Source: Stomoxys calcitrans
Taxonomy: Eukaryota > Arthropoda > Insecta > Diptera > Muscidae
Reading direction: 5' to 3'
DNA: 64,000 nucleotides
Assembly (NCBI RefSeq): GCF_963082655.1
Contig: NC_081553.1
Coordinates: 156,279,441 to 156,343,440, forward strand
Positions 10,701-22,700 of the stretch are shown piece after piece. A program made the position numbers and the translations under genes. The notes below the pieces were generated by a model. It ran no database searches, was not told the DNA's origin, and saw only the letters and a program-made list of their open reading frames with translations. Position 1 is the stretch's first letter; every line of letters begins with the position of its first letter.

Positions 10701-13700
10701 TGCAGTTATAACTGTACTGGATAAAATACGATGACTTTGCACCGAACTTTGAAGTATCCGCTTCATTTGAGTTTTAAATGCAAAGTGGAGACTGCGCTTC
10801 ATGTCTTTTTTCAATTGCATGCAATAGTTTTTTTTAGCTCATCTATATTGCGTATAATTGATAATGCAAAACTCCCCTTGGATTATTTGTTGTTTACTCA
10901 TTTTGACTTCGTTTTGTATGCCTCTCATTTATTCATCTAGGTTATGTATAAATTGTATGCAGTCGTATCTGATATTACTATTTTCAACCAAAGTATTCAA
11001 GTTGTATTTATTAAGACTGCAACATTTGACATTCGGGTGGAATTCTTTGTTACATACACCGCAACATTTAACACTAGATTCACCCCAAATGCCAAGTTTG
11101 CACTTGTAGCACTCAGCGATTGCGAGCGTATTAAATGTTAAAAATTGATTTCTTATTTCAATTTCGATATTTGTGAGAAAACTTCAGGTTGTCTACACAT
11201 TAGTTTAACTAGGATTCACTTTAGTAATTGTTTTATAAAATACAAGTGTGTTGTTTAATTTAATTTTATTTTTTTCACGATCGAAGCAAAAGTATGTTTT
11301 TCTCTTTAGCTTATCTCTTCAGATGCGGAAAATATCGAAAGAGTTAGGCAGTTCTCCCCAGCGTTCGGCTGGCAAACGCAGAATGTATGGGGGACCTTAA
11401 ATTTAATCACGCTATTGTTCAAGAATTAACAGAAGGCAATTTTGTTACCATTGCAGGCCACCCTGGCACAGAGGTTAGCATGAATGACTGGGTTCGAAAC
11501 CTGCCGAGAACTTCAGAAATAATTTTCAGCGGTGATTATCCCCTCTTAATGTTGGCAATATTTTTGAGGTACTATTCCGTGTAAAAACTTATGCCTAAAG
11601 AGATGTCCCACTGTGGCACGGCGTTGGTCCCGGCTATAAAAAGAGGTCCCTTATCATTGAGCTTAGAACTTCAATCGGGCAGCACTCTTTGATATCTGAG
11701 AAGTTCCTGAATGGGATGTTTATGGGCAAATTTGCATTGCATTTTTAGGCTTAGTATTCATAAATAGAACTTAAAAACAATTAATGCCAGTGTAATAGGA
11801 AGACAATTGGGTTTTTCGTATTTCGTATAATATTGTTTAAAGGAGTTATCATATTTTGTTAAAGTTTTTCACAACCATTACATTCAGAGTACCCTGCATT
11901 AGGGTAAATCAACATTTTCAAGGTCCCATGTTGTTGTGGTGCCACATATTTTCATGTGGATGCTCGTTAAGCGTCTATAGGTGAGCAAGCTCGTTCCGGC
12001 TAATAGGGACGATCGCCGTCGGTACGTGATGGACAAAGGTTATGTAAGGTGTCATAATCTCGCTTTGTCATATTATTATTATTTTTTAATTAATTCATTA
12101 TCGACCATCATTGGCCCTTATATCGAGCATAATCTGGACATACATCTTGCTCGTCGGCATCAATCCTAGCTCTGTAGGAGTTGAGGCGGCTGCATCTGCT
12201 TGGTACCGTGTCTGCATGAATGTTGTCTAGAATTGCTTGATATGCCGCTTGATCTAGAGGTTCTTTCTTGTAGCGCTGAAACTCACGCTCTAGATCATGT
12301 AGATCTACCTTAAGTCTTCTGGGCAGTGGATATCTATCTACAAGATGATGATTTGGATGGTCTCTGGTTAGAGGGATCCATACCACGAATCCCATCACGC
12401 TCGTATGCGATTACCACTGCTTGCGCCGGGAAATTGGGCCGCATTTGGGGTATTCGACCGGCTGGTATAAATCGAGCGGCTGCTGCGTTAATGATGTCTC
12501 GAAATTTCCTCTCGGCCACTAGCACATCCGAGGGGAGTTACAGTTTACTGAAGCGGCGATTGCTATGCTCTCTGAAGCCATCCCAATCGGCCTTCTTATG
12601 ATTGATAAACGTCCGGCGCTCAGAGGTTATGAAGTCGGGTGATCTGACCCCAAAAATATGACGGCTTGCCAGGATACGTCACTCAGGAGATCAGGGGATG
12701 CAATGGAGATGTCTGGCGAGCTGCTGCACCTCCTAGTAATCCTAGTGGGGGCATCCTCATTCACCGTGCAAAACGAGGAGCTCTCAATCTGCTCTGCCAA
12801 AGCTATGTCACGCTGGTCGTTACCTATGGGAGAATACCATGAAGTATGATGCGCATTAAAGTCCCCTAAAACCAGACGATTATGGCCAGATAGTAATCCA
12901 CTTATGTCGGGGTTGTAAGCCTGGTCAATAGGGACACAACTACCAACCGGCGGTATGTACACGTTGTATTGCTCTGTCTCGGCAGTACCGGACCTGACTG
13001 CTATCCCCATGCTCTCCATTTAGGCGTCACTAGCGCCAGCCGCAAGCGAGATGGGTCTATATTTCACGGAATTGTGTATCACGAAGGCCAAACCCCCACC
13101 TCCATTCCTTTGGCGATCCTTACGTAGCACATTGTATCCGTGACGACTGTGCAAGCTGCAGGTGTTGGTCAGCTTTGTCTTCTGGATCGCTGCGATCAAT
13201 ATATCTTTCCGATTCATGAAATCCACAATCTCATTGATCTTGTCACGGAGTCCTGGCAATATTTGGACTGGATGCTGCCGTTGCGTATATTGCCATACAG
13301 GAGAGGTCATAATATAGACATAACCAGTATGACTATACTCCCGTGGTGAAGTGAGGCCAGAGCAAGATCGGAAATGTTATTTCGAAAACCGAAATTAGCG
13401 ACTGGGGTTCGCCTCTAGTAGTCATATCAAAGGCAAATGGCGGTGTTCGATTATGCGTTGACTACAAGGTGAGCGTAAACGAGAGATTGATGGACGCGCA
13501 TAGTCCCATACGAAAACTTCAAGATATTTTCAATTGTTTACGTACGCATAATTGCACATTCCTGTCGATGACGAATCAAGCCTGCGGTCACCTGGAGGGC
13601 ATTCCATCCCTAAAAGAACTAGTGAGAACAATAGTAAGATGGGTCCAAGAACCTTTGTCGATGATGGTAACCGGAGACATGCAGTATTCGTACTAAACTC

Positions 13701-16700
13701 CAGCTGTCTCGCAGACCTCGACAAGTCTGAAGGGGTTGAATCTTTGGATTTAACAAGATGAAACTGAAGGTCTAAATAAGCGGTGGGGTTGGGGAATCAG
13801 GAGACGACTCAGCAGTTGTTGCTGAACACTTGCCTGAGGAACTATCGACCACACCGCTAAAGTCGGGCGGATTACAGGAGGCTGTAAATATCTCTGCCAC
13901 AATCGAGACAGGAGGGGATGGCATCGAAACGGGACCCGACAGGTCCTGTGTGGTTAGGTCATCTAGTTGGACTGGGCTCAAGGTGTGCGCCAGTGCAGAA
14001 GCACGGAACTCAGAAAGTACTTCGACAGCAGCAGCTAGTGAAGCATCTAAGGAGGAATCGTCGACATCGCAAGTATACAGTGTCCTGAGGTAGAGTGGTT
14101 CCACAGCTTTCTCACCAGCCCCTGGATGCGTACGAAAGCTCATCATGACAAGATCTAACGAATCTTGTGAGGATGAACTCCAGGTGGAATCAGAAGACGA
14201 GACTAACACAACAGTGGTGGATGTTCAGAATCCTGACTATGGTCCGGCTTCTACAGTTAAATCTTCACCATTGTAAGGCCGCCTCGGCGGCACTAAAGGT
14301 CCTCCTGATGGCAGGAGGATTTGACGTGGTTCTTATCCAGGAACCATGGGAATGTGAAGGAATGGTTCGTGGAGAAAGAATTCCGGGATTTAAACTACTC
14401 AAGGGTACGGGGAGTGGGAGACACAGAGCCTGTATTCTTGCAAAGGGTAGTCTAAATGTTTTTCTTCTTCCGTCGCTATGCACTAAAGATTTAGTAGAAG
14501 CCAGCCTTGAAATAAACAAGTCTCATTACTGGCTGGCTTCTCTATATATGGCACAGGATTCAGGGATGCCGCCTTCAAACCTTAAGTCGCTGGTTGAAGC
14601 TGCTTCTGTGGGAAGAAGAGCCTTGTTGTAGGAAGTGATGCTAATACACATCACCAGATATGGTGAAGATCGGATGTCAACGAAAGTGGTGAGCTGCTTA
14701 TCGAATATATTATAAGTTGCAATTGGCATAAACCGACCTTTATTGCCAGGAACAGGCAGGAGGTACTAGATGTTACCTTTGTACCGGAAGATATAAGTCG
14801 AAGAACATGCGACTGGTATGTGTTGGATGACCACAGCGTCTGTGATCATCGTTATATTAGTTTCAGCTTTGGTTAAACCGAATATAGACGAATTCAGATA
14901 AATGCCGGCACAAATTATGCACGTCTATCCCTTCTAGACCAAAAGAGGAAGTGAAAAATGCGAAGGATATAGACATAGTGGTCAAGCAGATCACGAAGGC
15001 CCTGAATGACTCGCTTGTGTCAGCATGTCCTAGTGCCAAGCAAAGGGACAAACAGCGACCACCATGGTGGACCCCAGAGCTGGTTGGTCTAAGGAAAGAC
15101 TGCAGAAAACTCTTAAACAAAGCAAAAGCCACGAGAGCACCACATGATTGGGACATATATAAGGCTGAGTTAAGAAGATATAAAGCGAGCTGAGAAAGGC
15201 TCAGAAAAAATCCTGGGTAGAATTCTGCAGCTCCGTGGAGGATACATCTGAGGCTAAGGAAGATTCTGCCATTGAGACCTATTACGGTGGGGTACATTCA
15301 GAGAATCTTATGGGCGTTAAGAAGCTTCGACTCCTTTAAGTCGCCAGACCCTGGTGACGTATCACCGGTTGAATTACAAGCTGTATCTGATTCTGTGACT
15401 GGTTCCCTGGCTTAGGGAGATCTGTGACTGGTTCCCTGTATACCTTTGTAATGGAGGGACACGAAGGTCATTTTCATTCCCATAGCAGGAAACCCCTACC
15501 TCACGAAGGCGAACAATTTTTGTCCTATTAGTCTGTCAACCTTTATGCTGAAGACTCTTGAGACGTAAATAGAAACATATCTTAGGGCAAATATCTCTGC
15601 AGATTGCCTGTCGCGGCAGCAGCATGCATATAGTAAAGGCAAATCCATTTAAAGCGCCCTTCACGACCTAGTCGGCTACATATAGGGTTCTCTCGCTGTC
15701 AAGGAATAAACAATGGTAGCATTTATTGACATTAAAAGTGCTTTTGATAATGTAAAACCGACGTCAATCATGAAGGAGTTGGAGTTTCTAGTCATCAACT
15801 CCACCGTAAGAAAGTTTATTAATAACTTACTTACTAAAAGATGCATTACGGCAGGCTTGGTATATGTGGATCTAAAAAGATGGGTCGGCAGAGGAACACC
15901 TCAAAGATGTGTACTGTCTCCACTAATTTGGAATATAGCCATTAACTATATATTGTATTATTGTCTTCTGAAAAAAAAGGTGTACAAGTATGCTGATGAC
16001 GTGGCAATTGCGGTTAGGGGAAGGTTTCCCAGCACTCTAAGAGATATACTTCAGGAAGCTCTACGTGCAACAGCAAAGTGGTGGTATGGGTATAAATCCG
16101 TGCAAGACAGAAGTAGTTCTTTTCAGCAGGAGGTACAAGTTGCCTACAGTGGCAACTGTCTCCTTGAGAGGAGAGAATGTTCCATTTACAGAAAGCGCAA
16201 AATACCTGGGTGTTTTGCTGGACAGGAAATTGAACTTCAAATCTAATATTTTGGAAAGGGCAAGAAAGGCAACACTCGCCCTATACACCTACAAGAGAGC
16301 CATGGCAAAAGTTGCGGGTTTAGACCGCGTGTCATGCGTTGGATATATACTGCAATTGTTAGACCTATAATGCTATATGGTGTTGTGATCTGGTGGACGG
16401 CGCTTCAAAAGTCCACCTACTGCTCAATACTTAACCGGATCCAAAGGATGACTTGTTTGTGCATCACAGCTGCACTGAGTACCACACCATCTGATGCATT
16501 AAATTTAATGCTAGATCTTATGCCTCTGGACATTGCGGCCAGAGAAATTGCAGCGTCCACTACCGTGAGGTTAAGGGAATTTTACCTTTGGTCATGTGGT
16601 GGCTACGGACCACGAATTCATATGAACAGCAGACTATCAACTACACACGATTCCCAAACATCTCAACAACAAGATACAAATTCGTCGTTCCAAGACGATT

Positions 16701-19700
16701 TTCCGAATACCAACACCTCGTATACGACAAATTTTTCTACTCCATTGTCGGACTTTCATGGTTTTCCCAACTCGGAAGAGAATAATGGTAATGGAGATTT
16801 AATTCCTCGAGATCAGGATGTAATTCTAGAAGATGGAAGTATGCAAGAAGACCCAGGTGAGGACAACGGCGCAAACCAAGGCAACACGTTTCTTTTACGA
16901 AAATCTTCCAGGATACCAAGGAAGAGGATCATATTTTCACCATGACAGATCCTATGCGAGGGAAGAATTGTTATGTATTGATCTGGCATCATGAACATAT
17001 GATCATTATGTGCATGATATGGCAACCTTTACTACTTCGTATTTTCATTCCTTGTTACTTTTTTGTATAGAGAAGATCTCTTGTTATATTAACTGAATAA
17101 ATAGTTTATAATACTTTGTACGAAAACTTCTACTTATTTCTGAGGAATTTAACAATTTCCAAATTCAGCGAAATCGACAATAAAAGCGGCTTCTATGGGT
17201 TTAAGACCCAAACCCGGGAGATCGGTCTATATGGCAGCTATATCTAAATATAGCCCGTATAGCACGTTCAAGAACTTAACCTGAATATAAACAAAATACG
17301 AATTTGTGCCAACTTTAGCTCAATATCTGAAGTTCAATATCTTTTAAGACCGTAGCGTGATTACAACAGAAGGGCAGACGCACGGACATCTTTAAAACAT
17401 CTTTGTAGCGATGGGAATGGATATTTCGAATGATGGAATGACTAAATGAATATACCTCCTATCCTCGTTGCCTGGCTGTCTGAGAAGATATTAATGACAA
17501 ACGTCGTAATGACATTATATGTTAGCCATTCCACCACTTCCTTAATTGCAAGTATCTCCGCTTGATACAGAGATCCAGTGGTCGTGTAACCTCTTCGATA
17601 TGACCAGTTCTAGATGTTAAGAGTACACCTCAAAGCCCACATAGTCGTTTAGTTTGCACTGGCGCACACCTTGAGCCCAGTCCAACTAGATGACCTAACC
17701 ACACAGGACCTGTCGGGTCCCGTTTCGATGCCATCCCCTCCTGTCTCGATTGTGGCAGAGATATTTACAGTCTCCTGTAATCCGACCTACTTTAGCGGTG
17801 TGGCCGATAGTTCCTCAAGCAAGTGTTCAGCAACAACTGCTGAGTCGTCTCCCGATTCCCCAACCCCACCGCTTCTTTAGACCTTCAGTTTCATCTTGTT
17901 AAATCCGAAGATTCAACCCCTTCAGACTTGTCGAGGTCTGCGAGGCAGCTGGAGTTTAGTACGAATACTGTATGTCTCCGGTCACCATCAGCGACAAAGG
18001 TTCTTGGACCCATCTTACTATTGGAACCATTCGTATAGAAGTCTATGTAACTCCTGTTGTAAGGGATATCTTAGTTCCAATAGGTTCTTTCAGGAATAGT
18101 TGCACAGTACTTTTTATGAAAAAGAGGCTCAGGTAGTGTGTAATCCACACTGACTGAAACATCGAATATTGTACAAGGATAACACAGAGTCCGTAGCCGC
18201 CACATGACCAAAGGTAAAATTCCCTTAACCTCACGGTAGTGGACGCTGCAATTTCTCTAGCCGCAGTGTCCAGAGGCATAAGATCTAGGATTAAATTTAA
18301 TGCATCAGATGGTGTCGTACTCAGTGCAGCTGTGATGCACAAACAAGTCATCCTTTGGATCCGGTTAAGTATTGAGCAGTAGGTGGACTTTTGAAGCGCC
18401 GTCCACCAGATCACAACACCATATAGCATATAGCATCGTTGTTGCAGGTAAAGCTTCCTGAAGTATATCTCTTAGAGTGCTGGGAAACTTTTTCCTAACA
18501 GCAATTGCCACATCATCAGCATACGCGACAACTTTTACACCTTTTTCTTCCAGAGACAATAATATATTGTTAGTGGCTATATTCCAAAGTAGAGCAGACA
18601 GAACACACTTAAGGTGTTCCTTTGCTGCCCCATCTTTTTAGATCTATAGATCCCAAGCCTGCCGTAATGCATCTTTTAGTAAGTAAGTTATTAATAAACT
18701 TTCTTACGGTAGAGTTGATGACTAGAAACTCCAACTCCTTCATGATTGACGTCGGTTTTACATCAGGTAGTGTGTAATCCACACTGCCTGGAACACGAAT
18801 GTCGTTTTTAACGCAGATGCCTGCCATCACGGCCCAAACCTGCGAGGCCCAAGGGTGAATACAATGCGTCTACCAACGCCCCCACATGTGGACCCACATA
18901 TGAGTACCAATTTGATCCCACGTATTTGGACGTGTTCACCTCCTTGATTAGGAGCGGAGCACTACCTTTAAAACTTCTTCCGATATATGGGTCACGGCAC
19001 CCGGTTGAAAACGCAACTTCACGCCGAGCTTATGCTCTACCCCCGCGATTTGGGTACAAACCACAGCCACCACGTTGCTCCCTACTGGGGCCTCACCATT
19101 GTCAGGCTGTAACCGAAGTTCCAGGGGCTCCTGACACCCCTGGTACCAGATTAAAGTCTCCGGTCAGACTTCGTAGCCTTAAAAGACTACTACCAGTTGA
19201 ACCCCAAAAAGTTCCGGACTGGTCACCTGGAAGGAATTAATCGCCCTAAGCCGTCCTTATGCCAGCATATAAAAGTATGCACCAAGCATACAACAGGACG
19301 ATATACACAAAGCCATACATATCTGCATCAACATGGGACTCACAATCAACGTGGCCACCCTCACGGATGACCGAACACAACAGCTACAAGGGCAAGGCAG
19401 GTGCCAGGCCATGTCATGCGCAGCACCAAATCCCTCGGTCGCGCCAGTACAGCAACACATCGTTATGGATAACTAGCGTTTATTCATCCCGCCTCTTGTC
19501 TGCCTCATAAGAAATACTTTCCGGGAAAAGGTGGCCAACCTTGCAACAGTCGTCTCGTTTCGAGGGCCCTACTGAAATCCCACATCGCCTCGCTAATCCC
19601 CATCGCGCCTAAATCTCTAATGTCTGCATAATACGGGCATTCCGTCAGTACATGCCTCCAGTCCTCAGGCCTCCCACAGTCGCGGACAAATTCCTCTGCA

Positions 19701-22700
19701 AAAATACATTAAGGGAACCATTTCCCGTCAGTATGAAGCCCAGACTTGGACCGAAGCCAAAGTCCGGGCGATCTCGTACGAACGTCGCGCCACGAATAAA
19801 TTCATAAGTCATCCGACCATCTAGTTCTCCACCTATCATCAAGACGCTCCACAAGAAGTGCCTTAAGCCGCCTAACATCCCCATCTGCAAGCTCAAAGGC
19901 GGTGAGCCAATCCTCACGCACTAATGGAATTCCTTTTTTCACACTATACAGAACGGCCATGTAACTCACGAGTAAATCATGCGGGGGTGCGCCAAGCAAT
20001 ATCTGTAGTGCATCTGTAGAAACAGTCCTACACACAGGCAAGCAAGCCAGCATTGCCACCCTCTGACAAGAGAGTATCTTCTTTCGTCCGAAGACTGTCG
20101 CAGGAATTTCGTGCCATACAGGCGCTCCATAAGTTGCGCATGCAACAAATAGACCACCATATATGGACCGAACAGCGCGACGACTAAGACCCCATTGCTT
20201 CTCAGAACACGCTTAAACCTACCGGCTACTCCAGTCATCTTCCAGAGTTTCCGAGCAAGTCTGGAATCTCCTTCAACCAGGATGAGCTGGTCATCCGCAT
20301 ATGCACTGATTTTAAAGGACTCAGCGAGACGTCTCAGCAGGGAATCCATCATGAGGTTCCATATATATGGAGCACAGAGGCAGCCACGCTGAATATCCTT
20401 CCAAACCAGGATCCAGGCATCCACAGTGCTCTTTTCCTCTCGAAAGCCGAACTGGTACGGAGAAGTACCCTCCTCGTAGCCCTCCCTAAATCTTGTCACC
20501 ATTATCCTCTCCAATACTTTTGCAAGCACGGGGAGGAGACTGATGCCCCGATACGATCTACGATTGCTCCTCAATCGATCTGGCGATTTCAGAAGGACTA
20601 CGAGTCGAGCACATTTCCACGTACTAGGGAAATAACCTACTTCGACACACCGTGTGAGGATCAACTCCACATGGTCGGGTATAGTCTTCCAGATGCTTTT
20701 ACACGTCTGTCCAGTCATACCGTCCAAGCCAAGTGACCTCCCGCTTCTAAGCCGGCAAACACTTTCCACTATCCCGACCCTTTCCAGACTTGGAGGAGGC
20801 ACGATCATCTCCACACTGGGAGCCTGTTCGTGCTCATCCACAACGGGAAAGAACCTTCCCATTAACACCCTAGCACACTCGTTCTAAGAAGTCAACACAT
20901 TGTCCCCACTCTAAAACCGCCCAGGTCATCTTGACTAGAACCCTGTTACCAACCGCGCCGGCACACGTGGTATACCTTGCCCCATGGATCATCTCTGTTG
21001 TCCTGTACAAATCTCCTAAAGTGATCTTCCTTGCTCCTAATCAACAGTTGCTTGTAGGTCCTCAATTTGCTAAGGTAGTCGTTCCGGCATGAGACAAGAT
21101 CCTCAGCATTGGAACTTCTGTCTCTTTGGAATTGCTTGCTCAGACGCCTGACGTTCCGCCGCATTATTTCCAGCTCACGGGTCCACCACTTGACCTTACT
21201 TGGTTTCGCCTTTCGACGTCTGCCAAGGAGCGCATCATTCACCGCGCTCATCCACTCGTCTACCTTAGCAATTTGGTCATATACGGTCAGTGCCCTAACG
21301 TCATCTAAAGACAATGCTGATACAGCCTCCCTAAAACTTTCCAAACAAGTCCCAGTTCACGTCTCGATCTTTCCAGCACCTGGATCGTTCACTGTGACCA
21401 TAATCTGAATAGGATTATGGTCACTTGAGTCCCATTCGTCACAAACCCTCCATCTAAACTGATAAGCAGTAAATGCCGCCCATTTGCAGCCGTAACGTCA
21501 ATGTCACTAACGCCTGAAGGCCCATCAAAGTTATACTTCCGACAATCCGACGTCATTCAAAGTCAACTATTCGCTGAGCAACTGCCCACGATGGCGATTC
21601 TCATGACCAATAGAGTGCTGGGTCATTTTTGAGAACCACATCGGGGATGTTGCTTTGGCGTCTGAACTTAGGATGAGCGGATTGCTACTCGTGAGTAGTA
21701 GCACCGTATCCATATATTCAAGATAGGGCTCCAAGTCGGCGCTAAACCTACAATAGATGCTAGCCAAGAACATTTTACCACACCGCCTTCTGCATAAATG
21801 CAGTCGCTGTCATCTACAATTATCGCAGAGTCACACCCGCTGTCAGTAAAGACTCGCCCCGAGATCCCAAGTCGGTGGGACCCCGTGAACCCTCACACCA
21901 AGTGTGGGGCCCACCTTCTCAACAACCTCCGCGGAAGTTGTCACCGCCTTCCCCTTGCCCTTCACCACCACTGACTACGTCTCCACCGGCTTCGCAACCG
22001 GCACAGACGGGACGGCAGTGACAGCGACGGGGGCAGCGGGGACAATAAACGTGACAGTGTGTGCGTTGACAGCGGGAGCAACAGGCACCGACTGTGAAAC
22101 AGCCGGACGCCCACCCACGCCACCTACACCCACCAACGCGCCGCGAGCAGCCATAGCCCCATGAGGAGCTCCTCATACTGGCCAGAGTACTGGATTACCG
22201 TCTTCGCCATAGCGCCACTCGCCCAAGCCTCATACACTGTCCCCAACAAGGCATCAGTCACCTCCTTCATCTCGCCTACCGTGCCTCTGCCTCCCCAAGG
22301 GTGCAAACATCCGCCAACGAGCCCTACTTTCCCGCTGCTCTGCCTTCCCTTTAGTCGATGCCCCACCTACACTGGCAACACCACTATCACCAGCGCCATC
22401 AGCCGCACCTGCTGACTTCACATCAGCTGTGTTCCGACTGCCAGATGGCAATTCATCACTTGGCACCACCTTCCCCTTGGCAACCGCCACACCAGGCGCT
22501 TCCCATCTTCACCACCACTCCCACTGGATAACAGATACCCCAGCCCAGCACGGGCTATCGACGATTCGGTACTAATGCCACCATCTGACGTCCCTCCCCC
22601 CATCCAGGGGCAGGTGAGAAAGCTGTCGAACCACTCTTCCTCAGGACACTGGATACTTGCGATGTCGACGACTCCTCCTTTGATGCTTCACTGGCTGCTG

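Noticed and set aside
13830..14093. Independent Ser/Glu-rich host gene
   Set aside because: The same frame occurs at 22641-22976 and 29309-29602 next to LINE endonuclease sequence, so it is LINE ORF1.
21904..22164. Thr/Ala/Pro-rich + strand protein frame
   Set aside because: It is the shadow of the GC-rich ORF1 of the R1-clade LINE on the - strand.
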